Source: CAZGTQ01 sp964528575 (GTDB lineage Bacteria > Planctomycetota > UBA1135 > GCA-002686595). From it: a DNA stretch of 29,687 nucleotides. The DNA lies in the NCBI GenBank assembly GCA_964528575.1, contig CAZGTQ010000342.1:1-29687 (forward strand). Direction: 5' to 3'. Below the pieces are notes generated by a model. It was not told where the DNA came from. It was given only the letters and a program-made list of their open reading frames with translations, and searched no databases. Both the position numbers and the translations under genes were made by a program. This document shows positions 6,740-13,966 of this stretch, piece after piece (position 1 is the first letter of the stretch; each line of letters opens with the position of its first letter).

Positions 6740-7924
6740 ATGCGGATGCGGATCATGCGGATCGCCCTCGCGCTGCTCCTCGCCTGCCCGACCCCGACCC
6801 TCGGCGCCGCGCTCGCGCCCGACGACGACGCGCCGTGCCCCTGGTGCAAGGACGACCCCGAGCTGCTCGCGCGGCTCGGCGCGCTGTCCCACGGGCCGAT
6901 GCCGATCGGCGAGACGACGAGCGAGGAGATCGCGCGGGAGCTGCCGTCCGGCGAGGGCTGGCGCTTCCTCGAGACGCCGCACTTCCGCTTCGCGTCGAGC
7001 CTGGGCCCGCAGTCCTTGACCGCGAAGATGCGCGCGGAGCTCGAGCCGTTCCTGGCGGAGCTGCGCGCGGCCTGCCCCGACCTCGACCCGCGCCCGCGCA
7101 AGCTCGACCCGTGGCTGCGACTGCACCTGCTCGCGCTGCGCGCCGAGGCGTTCTACGAGCGCTTCCAGCGCCTGCTCGGCGTGACCGACGCCGACTTCCC
7201 CGCGGAGCGGCGCATCGACGAGCCGTACATGGGCGCGGGGCCCTTTCTCGGCGAGAGGGACAAGTTCGAGCTCGTGTGGCACGCGCGCCGCGCGACGCAC
7301 CAGATGTTCACGCTCGATCAGATGGGCGTCGACGTGACCGACGCGCTGCGCTGGCACTTCGGCTCGGCGCACAAGATGCTCGCGTCGATCCCGGCGGAGG
7401 ACTCCGACCTGCGCTCGGACGAGTGGCTCTTCCCGCACAGCGCGCACCTGATGGCGCACCTGTTCCTGTGCGCGTACAAGCACTTCTCGTACGCCCCACC
7501 GGTGTGGCTCGACGAGGGTCTCGCGCACGCGCTCGAGCGCGAGCTGAACCCGGTCTCGACGACGATCGACGGCGACGAGGGCGGGGGCCCGCACCGCGGC
7601 GACCACCAGGACTGGAGCGGCCGCGACGTGCGCCTCGCGAAGAAGGACGACGCGACGCCGCTCGCCGTGCTGATGCACGCGAAGTCGTTCACCGACATGT
7701 CGCTCGACGACCACGTGACGGCGTGGTCGATCGCGCGCTTCTTGATCGAGGAGCACCCGGAGGGGCTCGCGCGCTTCCTCGGCGGCCTGAAGGGACAGCT
7801 CGACGAGAACGGCAACCCGACCGGCGCGAACCTCGTCGACCTGCAGCGGCGCCTGCTGCAGGAGATCTGGAGCTGGACGCCCGACGACCTCGACGCCGCG
7901 TGGCGCGCGTGGCTGCTCGAATGA
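6740..7924 (+). CDS. Exported gluzincin-like protein without catalytic Glu
   Basis: This is a 394-residue protein from the ATG at 6740. The N-terminus (MRMRIMRIALALLLACP...TLGA) is a signal peptide, followed by a CPWC motif near the mature start. At His236 the sequence reads HLMAH, and exactly 18 residues after the second His is Glu259 in WLDEGLAHALE. This is the HExxH-X18-E zinc arrangement of gluzincin peptidases, but the catalytic Glu of HExxH is Leu. The zinc ligands are kept, so it probably binds metal without peptidase activity, or uses another general base. The frame is open back to a GTG at 6683, through the 13-nt repeat; ATG 6740 gives a normal signal peptide and is preferred. Its stop overlaps the next gene's start (ATGA), implying coupled translation with the PqqB-like lipoprotein. 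Confidence 0.85.
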   Translation: MRMRIMRIALALLLACPTPTLGAALAPDDDAPCPWCKDDPELLARLGALSHGPMPIGETTSEEIARELPSGEGWRFLETPHFRFASSLGPQSLTAKMRAELEPFLAELRAACPDLDPRPRKLDPWLRLHLLALRAEAFYERFQRLLGVTDADFPAERRIDEPYMGAGPFLGERDKFELVWHARRATHQMFTLDQMGVDVTDALRWHFGSAHKMLASIPAEDSDLRSDEWLFPHSAHLMAHLFLCAYKHFSYAPPVWLDEGLAHALERELNPVSTTIDGDEGGGPHRGDHQDWSGRDVRLAKKDDATPLAVLMHAKSFTDMSLDDHVTAWSIARFLIEEHPEGLARFLGGLKGQLDENGNPTGANLVDLQRRLLQEIWSWTPDDLDAAWRAWLLE

Positions 7925-9021
7925 GCGCGGCGCGCGCGCTCCTGCTCGCCGCGCTCCTCGCTCCGCTCGCCGCGTGCCGCGCGACTTCGCCGGCCACGAC
8001 GATGGACGCACCGCACGATGCGCCGAACGATGCACCGCACGATGCGCCGTACGTGCTCGTGCTCGGCACGGCGCAGGACGGTGGCCTGCCCCAGATCGGC
8101 TGCGAGCGCGCCTGCTGCCGCGCGGCCTGGGACGATCCTGCGCGCCGCCGCCTCGCGTCGTCGCTGTGCCTCGCCGACCCGCGCACCGGCCGGCGCTGGC
8201 TGTTCGACGCGTCGCCCGACCTGCGCGAGCAAGTCGAGCGCGCCCGCGGCCATCCCGGGACCAGGGCCGCCGGTGCGGCGGCGGCCAACATGACAGCCGC
8301 CGGCGCGGCAGCGGCCAACATGACAGCCGCCGGCGCGGCGGCGGCCGACATGACAGCCGGCGCGGCGCGTCCGCCGCTCTTCGACGGCGTCTTCCTCACG
8401 CACGCGCACATGGGGCACGTCGCGGGGCTCCTGCACCTGGGCCGCGAGGCGTACGCGGCGCGCGCGCTGCCGCTGTGGACGACGGCCGCGCTCGCGCGCT
8501 TCCTGCGCGAGAACGCGCCCTGGGAGCTGCTCGTGCGCGCCGGCCACGTCGAGCTGCGCGAGCTCGCGCCGGGCGAGCGCGTCGAGCTCGCCCCCGACCT
8601 CGCGGTCGAGGCGATCGCGGTGCCCCATCGGCCGGAGCACTCGGACACGGTCGCGTTCCTCGTGCGCGGCCCGGAGCGGACGCTGCTCTACCTGCCCGAC
8701 ATCGACAAGTGGTCGCGCTGGGAGCGCTCGATCGAGGAGCTCGTCGCATCCGTCGACGTCGCGCTGCTCGACGGCACGTTCTACGCGGACGGCGAGGTGC
8801 CGGGGCGCAGCATGGACGAGATCCCGCACCCGTTCGTCGAGGAGTCGCTGCGCCGCTTCGCCGCGCTGCCGGCGTCCGAGCGCGCCAAGATCCGCTTCAC
8901 GCACCTCAACCACACCAATCCCGCCGCGGACGAGCACGGCGAGGCGGCCGCGGCCGTGCGGGACGCGGGCTTCGCGATCGCACGCGAGGGCGAAGTGCAC
9001 CGGCTCGGCCGGCTCCCGTAG
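7921..9021 (+). CDS. PqqB-like metallo-beta-lactamase-fold lipoprotein
   Basis: This 366-residue protein starts with a lipoprotein signal with lipobox LAAC (about Cys19), then a DAPH-type repeat. The body follows the PqqB-like branch of the metallo-beta-lactamase fold: LGTAQDGGLPQIGC with the Cys cluster CERACC, LFDASPDLREQV, FLTHAHMGHVAGL (His161, His163, His166), LLDGTFY and FTHLNHTNP. In PqqB the fold acts in PQQ maturation, but no other pqq gene is nearby and this copy is exported, so a PQQ role should not be assumed. The usual Asp of HxHxDH is Gly165 here. A 30-nt tandem repeat adds about 30 Ala-rich residues just before the metal motif. It is coupled to the upstream gene by a 4-base overlap. 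Confidence 0.87.
   Translation: MSAARALLLAALLAPLAACRATSPATTMDAPHDAPNDAPHDAPYVLVLGTAQDGGLPQIGCERACCRAAWDDPARRRLASSLCLADPRTGRRWLFDASPDLREQVERARGHPGTRAAGAAAANMTAAGAAAANMTAAGAAAADMTAGAARPPLFDGVFLTHAHMGHVAGLLHLGREAYAARALPLWTTAALARFLRENAPWELLVRAGHVELRELAPGERVELAPDLAVEAIAVPHRPEHSDTVAFLVRGPERTLLYLPDIDKWSRWERSIEELVASVDVALLDGTFYADGEVPGRSMDEIPHPFVEESLRRFAALPASERAKIRFTHLNHTNPAADEHGEAAAAVRDAGFAIAREGEVHRLGRLP
8005..8052 (+). repeat. 12-nt tandem repeat (4 units) encoding DAP-H/N/Y
   Basis: Four consecutive 12-base units (8005-8016, 8017-8028, 8029-8040, 8041-8052) encode DAPH DAPN DAPH DAPY directly after the lipobox region of the PqqB-like lipoprotein. They probably form a flexible tether. Confidence 0.8.
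8266..8355 (+). repeat. 30-nt tandem repeat (3 units) inside the PqqB-like gene
   Basis: Three nearly identical 30-base units (8266-8295, 8296-8325, 8326-8355) plus a partial fourth encode AAGAAAANMT repeated. Being in frame, copy-number change would alter loop length without breaking the gene. The few differences between units suggest recent expansion. Confidence 0.85.
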
Positions 9022-9032
9022 CCCATGCTTCG

Positions 9033-9061
9033 TTGCGGCCGCTCGGGCGCGTTGCTAGCGT
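9033..9061 (+). promoter_or_regulatory. Promoter ahead of the leader ORF and UbiB kinase
   Basis: TTGCGG (9033-9038), a 17-base spacer and TAGCGT (9056-9061) preceded by TGC (extended -10). Transcription should begin near 9068, at or beside the ATG at 9069, giving a leaderless message. Confidence 0.5.
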
Positions 9062-9068
9062 GCCGGCG

Positions 9069-9134
9069 ATGAGCGTCGCCCGCTGCACCCGCGCGCGCAA
9101 CGACCGCGCGCTGCCCGTCGCCGCGCGGCGATGA
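9069..9134 (+). CDS. Possible 21-residue leader peptide
   Basis: A short frame begins with ATG at 9069, about where transcription from 9033-9061 should start. It encodes 21 residues (MSVARCTRAR then NDRALPVAARR) and stops at TGA 9132-9134. Its stop overlaps the UbiB start as ATGA, so translation of the leader could deliver ribosomes to the kinase gene, which lacks a clear Shine-Dalgarno. The peptide is basic, with seven Arg. It could be a true leader or simply an upstream ORF of no product value; only the position supports it. Confidence 0.3.
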   Translation: MSVARCTRARNDRALPVAARR

Positions 9135-10819
9135 CGCCCTTCCCGATGCTGGTGCAAGCGCTCAGCGCGGCCCGCGACCTCGGCCGTTTGAACGACATCG
9201 CGGTCGTGCTCGCGCGCCACGGCTTCGGCGACCTCGTTCAGCGCAGCGGCCTGGGAGGCATCCTCACCCGCGCCGGACGGGTCGTGCGCTGGGACGTGCC
9301 GCCGTCGCTGACGACGACGGCGACCGAGCGGCGCGTGCGGCTGGCGATGGAGCAGCTCGGGCCGACGTTCGTCAAGCTCGGCCAACTGCTCGCGGGCCGC
9401 AACGACCTCCTGCCCCCCGAGTGGATCGAGGAGCTGTCGCGCCTGCACGAGGACGTGCGCGCCGTCCCGTACGAGGAGATCGCGGAGCCCCTGCGCGAGG
9501 ATCTCGGCGGCGAGCCCGAGGACATCTTCGCCTCGTTCGAGCGGACGCCGCTCGCGGCGGGGTCGATCGCGCAGGTGCACGCGGCGACGCTCCAGACCGG
9601 CGAGAGCGTCGTGCTCAAGATCCGCCGGCCGGGCATCCGCGAGAAGGTCAACGCCGACCTGCGCCTGCTCGCGCGGCTCGCCGAGCTCGTCCAGGAGGAG
9701 CTGCCGGACCTCGCGCGCTACCGCCCGACGCTGCTCGTGCGACAGCTCGCGCGCTCGCTGCACGACGAGCTCGACCTCACGGTCGAGGCACGCAACACCG
9801 AGGCGATCGCCGCGAACCGGGCCGAGGACCGCTACCTCGTCATCCCGACGATCCACTGGCGCTGGACGTCGGAGCGCGTGTGCGTGCAGACGCGGCTCGA
9901 CGGCGTCTCGGCCAGCGAATGGATGCGCACGCGCGAGCCGCAGGAGCTGCCGACGAAGCTGCTCGCCAAGCGCGGCGCGGACGCGGTCCTCGACATGATC
10001 TTCGTCGACGGGCTGTTCCACGCCGACCCGCACCCGGGCAACGTGATCTTCCCGGGCGGCGAGCGCATCGGCCTGATCGACTTCGGCATGGTCGGTCGGC
10101 TCTCCGAGCAACGCCGGCGCGAGCTGATCGAGATCGCGTCCGCGGTCGTGACGCGCGACGAGCGCGCGCTCGTCGACCTGCTGCTCGAGTGGGCGGGCGA
10201 CAAGGATCCGCCGGTCGAGCTGCTCGCCCAGGACTGCCGCGCGTTCATCGATCGCCACCAGGGGCGCACGCTCGCGCAGCTCGACATGCAGCGCCTGCTG
10301 CACGATCTGACGGCGATCGTGCGCGAGAACGACCTCTACCTGCCCGGAGACGTCGCGCTGCTGATCAAGGTGTTCATCACGCTGGAGAGCTTCGGCCGGC
10401 GGCTCGATCCAGACTTCGACATGACGAAGCACCTCGAGCCGTTCGCCCGCCGGCTCACGCGCCGTCACCTCTCGCCGCTCGCGGTCGCGCGCCGCAACCT
10501 GCGCGACGTGCGCAAGCTCCTGATCGACCTCCCGCGCGACCTCGGCCACCTCGCGACGACGCTGCGCCGCGGCCGCTTCAAGCTCGAGCTCGACCTGCGC
10601 CGCCTCGACCACTTCGGCAGCCAGCTCGACCGCAGCGCGACGCGCCTGACGATCGGCATGATCACGGCGGCGCTCATCATCGGCACGTCGATCGCGATGA
10701 GCTCTGCGGTCGGCCCGGACGTCTTCGGCGTCCCGCTCCTGGGCTTGTTCGGCTTCGTCACGAGCTGCGTCCTGGGCCTCGTGATCGTCTGGACGATCCT
10801 GCGCACCCCGCGCGCGTGA
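9131..10819 (+). CDS. ABC1/UbiB family atypical protein kinase
   Basis: This 562-residue protein has all UbiB-family hallmarks: the KxGQ motif (VKLGQLL, Lys82-Gln85), the Ala-rich nucleotide loop AAGSIAQVHAA at about 142-152, Lys163 in VLKIRRPG, the catalytic FHADPHPGN at about 296-304 and the metal-binding IDFGMVGRL at about 316. Two hydrophobic helices at the C-terminus (about 518-557) match the membrane anchor of this family. UbiB/ABC1 proteins are ATPases or atypical kinases linked to ubiquinone and other isoprenoid lipid metabolism; the direct substrate is unsettled. No quinone-biosynthesis gene is adjacent, so the specific pathway is open. The start at 9131 overlaps a short leader frame. 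Confidence 0.93.
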   Translation: MTPFPMLVQALSAARDLGRLNDIAVVLARHGFGDLVQRSGLGGILTRAGRVVRWDVPPSLTTTATERRVRLAMEQLGPTFVKLGQLLAGRNDLLPPEWIEELSRLHEDVRAVPYEEIAEPLREDLGGEPEDIFASFERTPLAAGSIAQVHAATLQTGESVVLKIRRPGIREKVNADLRLLARLAELVQEELPDLARYRPTLLVRQLARSLHDELDLTVEARNTEAIAANRAEDRYLVIPTIHWRWTSERVCVQTRLDGVSASEWMRTREPQELPTKLLAKRGADAVLDMIFVDGLFHADPHPGNVIFPGGERIGLIDFGMVGRLSEQRRRELIEIASAVVTRDERALVDLLLEWAGDKDPPVELLAQDCRAFIDRHQGRTLAQLDMQRLLHDLTAIVRENDLYLPGDVALLIKVFITLESFGRRLDPDFDMTKHLEPFARRLTRRHLSPLAVARRNLRDVRKLLIDLPRDLGHLATTLRRGRFKLELDLRRLDHFGSQLDRSATRLTIGMITAALIIGTSIAMSSAVGPDVFGVPLLGLFGFVTSCVLGLVIVWTILRTPRA

Positions 10820-10827
10820 CTCGAGGC

Positions 10828-10856
10828 TTGCCGCCCGCGGCTCCGCCGCCTAATGT
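10828..10856 (+). promoter_or_regulatory. Promoter of the small zinc-ribbon gene
   Basis: TTGCCG (10828-10833) and TAATGT (10851-10856) are separated by exactly 17 bases. The predicted start near 10863 leaves about a 13-base leader before the ATG at 10876. The small gene therefore need not be read through from ubiB. Confidence 0.5.
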
Positions 10857-10875
10857 CCCGTCCCGGACGCCCGCG

Positions 10876-11136
10876 ATGAACATCTTCTGCAAGCTCCTAG
10901 GCCACACCTGGGTCCCCGCGACCGCTGGCGCGAACCCGCGCTGGAACACGACGAAGGCGGGCAACGTGCTCGTGCCGACCGCCGTCGACGGCTCCGTCCG
11001 CTACATCGACCGCTGCGCCCGCTGCGGCGCCGAGCGCGAGGCCCGCGTCCAGCGCGACTACGACCGCGAGCCGCAAGCCGCGCCGACGGACGCCGACGCC
11101 GACGCCGCTTCCGCCTCGGCGTCCCAGGGCTCGTAG
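10876..11136 (+). CDS. Small Cys/His zinc-ribbon-like protein
   Basis: This 86-residue protein starts MNIFCKLLGHTWVP and later has CARCGAER. The Cys...GHTW plus CxxC arrangement resembles the small DUF1660-type proteins (C-x-L-x-G-H-x-W ... C-x-x-C-G), often associated with prophages, though nothing else here is phage-like. Cys5 and/or His10 with the CxxC pair could make one zinc site. The tail is acidic and low-complexity (DADADAASASAS). It converges on the GH113-like gene with only 7 bp between stops; a GACGCCGA/TCGGCGTC stem (11095-11123) inside the 3' end is the only terminator-like structure. Function is unknown. Confidence 0.7.
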   Translation: MNIFCKLLGHTWVPATAGANPRWNTTKAGNVLVPTAVDGSVRYIDRCARCGAEREARVQRDYDREPQAAPTDADADAASASASQGS

Positions 11137-11143
11137 TCGCGGA

Positions 11144-12196
11144 TCAGCGTCCGGACGCGCCCGTCCACGCCGCGCGCAGCACCGCGCGCATCGCAGGCGC
11201 GTCGAGCACGAAGTCCTCGCCCGGCGCCTCGCCGACGAACCACTTCCACAGGAACGCGCCGCGCAGCCACTCGCGCTCGCGGGCGATGACGGCGAGCGCG
11301 ACCTCGAGGCACAGCACCTGCGCCGCCGCCGCGTCCGCGTCGTCGGGCGGCGCGGGCGGCGGGCCCCACGGCTGCGCCGCGGCGAGGCGCGAGCGGTCGT
11401 AGCCGAGCTCGGTGAACACGACGGGCTTGCCGGAACGCTCGTGCAGCGCGCGCAGCTCGCCGAGGACGCGCTCCCAGCCCCGCTCGAGCTCCGCGCGCGC
11501 CGGCAGCTCGTCCTCGCACAGCGGGTAGTACGCCTGCACGCCGATCGCGTCGAGCGCGTCCCAGAACGGCACGCGCCCGACGTCGCTCCAGTTCGCCGCG
11601 TAGGTCAGCCGCGCGCCGGTCTCGGCGCGCACGGCCGCGATCAGCTCGCGCCACTCGCGCTCGTCCGCGAGCAGCCGGTCGAGCTCGGTCCCGACGACGA
11701 ACGCGTCCGCGCCGCGCGTCGCGCGCGCGAGCTCGACGATCCAGCGCCGGTAGTCGCGCCAGAAGCGCGCGCGCTCGTCGGGGTCGGCGAAGTCGACGTC
11801 GCCGCGCCAGCGGAACGGGCTGCCCCAGTACGCGAGGTGCGGCTTGACCATCAGGAGCTGGCCGCGCGCGCGCACGGCGGCGAGCGGGCGCGCGAGCCAG
11901 TCGGGCACGGGCTCGAGCGGGCGCCAGCTCACCTCGCCGTCTGCCCGGACCCGCGCGTACGGATGGATCGCGATCCAGTTCGCGCCGAGGGCCGCCAGCT
12001 CGTCGAGCTCCTGCGCGAAGCCGTCGGTCCCCCACTCGCGGCCCCACGTCTGGCACGAGATCGTGACCCCGCGCACGAGCAAGCCGTCGGCAGGGCCCGG
12101 GCGAACGGGGCCGGGGTGGGCGACCGCGGCAGCGACGGCCAGGGACAGGGCCACGGCCTGGGCCAGGGGGAGAGCCGGGTGGACGAGCGTTCGCAT
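11144..12196 (-). CDS. Exported GH113-like glycoside hydrolase
   Basis: This 350-residue protein has a signal peptide (residues 1 to about 27) and a TIM-barrel-like body matching family GH113 (beta-mannanase and relatives): RGVTISCQTWGREWG, ANWIAIHPYARV, LMVKPHLAYWG, FVVGTELDRL (Glu171, candidate acid/base), YAANWSDVG, IGVQAYYPL and VVFTELGYDR (Glu263, candidate nucleophile). Length fits a single catalytic domain. It is expected to act on beta-mannan or a related polysaccharide outside the cytoplasm; the substrate is inferred from family only. A -10-like TAGACT (12217-12212) lies 15 bases before the ATG. It is divergent from the small membrane-protein operon. Confidence 0.87.
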   Translation of the reverse strand: MRTLVHPALPLAQAVALSLAVAAAVAHPGPVRPGPADGLLVRGVTISCQTWGREWGTDGFAQELDELAALGANWIAIHPYARVRADGEVSWRPLEPVPDWLARPLAAVRARGQLLMVKPHLAYWGSPFRWRGDVDFADPDERARFWRDYRRWIVELARATRGADAFVVGTELDRLLADEREWRELIAAVRAETGARLTYAANWSDVGRVPFWDALDAIGVQAYYPLCEDELPARAELERGWERVLGELRALHERSGKPVVFTELGYDRSRLAAAQPWGPPPAPPDDADAAAAQVLCLEVALAVIAREREWLRGAFLWKWFVGEAPGEDFVLDAPAMRAVLRAAWTGASGR

Positions 12197-12242
12197 GGCG
12201 GTCCGGGCGCCAGTCTACGCCTCGTGCGCCTCTCCAGCGGGG

Positions 12243-12270
12243 TTGTGCCGCGCCCGGAGTGATCCATACT
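12243..12270 (+). promoter_or_regulatory. Promoter of the GcvT/oxidoreductase operon
   Basis: TTGTGC (12243-12248), a 16-base spacer and CATACT (12265-12270) lie between divergent genes and predict a start near 12277, about 28 bases ahead of the ATG at 12305. Confidence 0.45.
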
Positions 12271-12304
12271 GAGAGATCGGGGACGACCCCGCTCGCCCGC
12301 GCCG

Positions 12305-12721
12305 ATGGACTCCCAGCTCATCATCGACAAGATCATCCAGCTCGCCTTCCTGGCGGTGACGTCACCGCTGTGGGTGCCGGTGGTCAAGCTGATGTACCGC
12401 GAGGTCCAGAGCTCGCTGCGCGAGGAAGGCGGCCTCTTCGGCCGCAAGCCGACCCCGCGCGAGCGCGAGCGGATCGAGCACGAGCTCGGCGCCTACGAGC
12501 ACCCGATGGTCGTCGAGACGTGGGACGAGAAGCGCGCGAAGCGCGCGGGCCGCGCGCCCTCGCGTGCCGCGCCGCGGACGACCGCGCCGGGATCGGCCGC
12601 GCCGGGATCGGCCGGCGCCCGCCGCCCGTCCGGCGGCGGCTCGGCCCTGCGCAACGCTCCGCTGGGCGGCGGCTCCAGCCCGATGGGCCGCGTCGGGCGC
12701 CCGCAGCGCCGCGGCTTCTGA
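12305..12721 (+). CDS. Small membrane protein, first copy
   Basis: This 138-residue protein has an N-terminal hydrophobic helix (about residues 6-28, including LAFLAVTSPLWVPVV). An amphipathic charged stretch and a low-complexity Arg/Gly/Ser/Pro tail ending RRGF follow. No known family is recognised. The helix region closely matches the protein at 17192-17416 (SPLWVPVVKLMYREVQSSLR versus APLWIPFVRALWSELRESIA), and both tails are basic and end in R-x-F-like residues. The two copies bracket the GcvT-like and oxidoreductase genes. A membrane tether or small subunit for these enzymes is a reasonable guess and no more. A 15-nt in-frame tandem repeat lies in the tail. There is no clear Shine-Dalgarno. 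Confidence 0.75.
   Translation: MDSQLIIDKIIQLAFLAVTSPLWVPVVKLMYREVQSSLREEGGLFGRKPTPRERERIEHELGAYEHPMVVETWDEKRAKRAGRAPSRAAPRTTAPGSAAPGSAGARRPSGGGSALRNAPLGGGSSPMGRVGRPQRRGF
12582..12611 (+). repeat. 15-nt tandem repeat (2 units) in the small membrane protein tail
   Basis: Two identical 15-base units (12582-12596 and 12597-12611) encode an APGSA-type repeat in the flexible C-terminal tail. It is in frame and low-complexity. Confidence 0.7.
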
Positions 12722-12735
12722 CGCGCCGCTCGCGC

Positions 12736-12764
12736 TTCCCGGCGACACCCCCGGTTGCTAGGGT
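12736..12764 (+). promoter_or_regulatory. Possible internal promoter before the GcvT-like gene
   Basis: TTCCCG (12736-12741), 17 bases, then TAGGGT (12759-12764) with the extended -10 TGC. The predicted start near 12771 would leave only about 5 bases before the ATG at 12776, which has no Shine-Dalgarno. Confidence 0.4.
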
Positions 12765-12775
12765 CCCGCGCGGCC

Positions 12776-13966
12776 ATGCCGCTGCCGACCCCGTTCCACA
12801 CGCGCACGTCCGAGCTCTGCACCAGCCTGCGCTGGAAGGACTGGTCGGGCTGGTTCGCCGTCTGCTCGTACGGCGAGTGCCACGAGCGCGAGTACCAGGC
12901 GCTGCGCCAGGGCTGCGGCCTGATCGACGTCGCGCCGCTCTTCAAGTACGACGTCACCGGCCCCGACGCTGCAGCGTTCCTCTCGGCGGTCTGCGTGCGC
13001 GACGTGACGAAGCTCGCGGTCGGGCGCGTGACGTACCTGTGCTGGTGCGACGACGACGGCAAGCTCGTCGACGACGGGACGGTCACGCGGCTCGACGAGA
13101 CGCGCTACCGCCTCACCGCCGCCGAGCCGAGCCTCGCGTGGCTGGAGCGCCAACGGCGCGGGTTCGACGTCGCGATCGAGGACGTCGGCGAGCGCATCGC
13201 CGCGCTCGCCGTCCAGGGCCCGACCGCGCGCGAGGTCGTGCGCCAGGTCTGCGACGCCGACGTCGACGAGCTGCGCTTCTTCCGCGCGGCGGCGACGAGC
13301 TTCGAGGGCGGCGCGAGCGGCTGGATCACCCGCACCGGCTACACCGGCGACCTGGGGTACGAGCTGTGGTTCGACGCCGCGGCCGCGCTCGGCGTGTACG
13401 ACGCTGTGCTCGCCGCCGGCCGCGACCGCGGGCTGCGCCCGGTCGGGCTCGACGCGCTCGACGTCGCGCGCGTCGAGGCCGGCTTCGTCATGTCCGGCGT
13501 CGACTACGAGCCGGCGACGCACTGCACGGTCGAGCACAAGAAGTCGAGCCCGTTCGAGGTCGGCCTGGGCTGGACGGTCCAGCTCGAGCGCGAGTCCTTC
13601 CGCGGCCGCGACGCGCTGCGCGCCGAGCGCGAGCGCGGCTCGAAGAAGGCGCTCGCCGGCCTCGAGATCGACGTCTTCGCGATCGAGCGCCTGTACGACC
13701 GCTGGGGCCTCGCGATGCACGTCCCCGCGGGCACGCGCCGCGACTCCGTGCCGGTCTACGATGGCGGCCGCCAGGTCGGCTACGCGACGAGCCGCGCGTT
13801 CTCGCCGACGCTCAAGCGCTACATCGCGCTCGCGACGCTCGCCGCGCCGTACGCGGGGGTCGGCCGCGAGCTCGAGATCGAGGTCACCGTCGAGCACGAG
13901 CGCCGTCGCGTCCCCGCGCGCGTCGTCGAGCGCCCGTTCTTCGACCCGGCGAGGAAGCGCGCCTGA
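12776..13966 (+). CDS. GcvT-like folate-dependent aminomethyltransferase homologue
   Basis: This 396-residue protein is similar over its full length to the glycine cleavage T-protein. Visible family marks are the start LCTSLRWKDWSGW, GLIDVAPLFKYDVTGPDA, the folate/substrate region DDDGKLVDDGTVTRL (Asp99-Asp100, matching the catalytic Asp101 of T-proteins), ITRTGYTGDLGYELWF, a VGLDALDVARVEAG segment, and a C-terminal barrel (RDSVPVYDGGRQVGYATS). No P- or H-protein gene is nearby. The next genes are FAD oxidoreductases, so demethylation of an N-, O- or S-methyl compound with transfer to tetrahydrofolate is more likely than glycine cleavage (inference). ATG 12776 is preferred over an upstream TTG. 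Its stop overlaps the next ATG by one base (TGATG). Confidence 0.88.
   Translation: MPLPTPFHTRTSELCTSLRWKDWSGWFAVCSYGECHEREYQALRQGCGLIDVAPLFKYDVTGPDAAAFLSAVCVRDVTKLAVGRVTYLCWCDDDGKLVDDGTVTRLDETRYRLTAAEPSLAWLERQRRGFDVAIEDVGERIAALAVQGPTAREVVRQVCDADVDELRFFRAAATSFEGGASGWITRTGYTGDLGYELWFDAAAALGVYDAVLAAGRDRGLRPVGLDALDVARVEAGFVMSGVDYEPATHCTVEHKKSSPFEVGLGWTVQLERESFRGRDALRAERERGSKKALAGLEIDVFAIERLYDRWGLAMHVPAGTRRDSVPVYDGGRQVGYATSRAFSPTLKRYIALATLAAPYAGVGRELEIEVTVEHERRRVPARVVERPFFDPARKRA

Noticed and set aside
5345..8035. 896-codon minus-strand frame across two genes
   Set aside because: It overlaps the second sulfatase-like gene in another frame and the pseudo-peptidase antisense. No domain is visible.
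11095..11123. Hairpin GACGCCGA/TCGGCGTC as a terminator
   Set aside because: It is only 8 bp with a 13-base loop, inside the coding 3' end of the small zinc-ribbon gene and partly explained by its GACGCC repeats. Noted in that gene's entry but not called.
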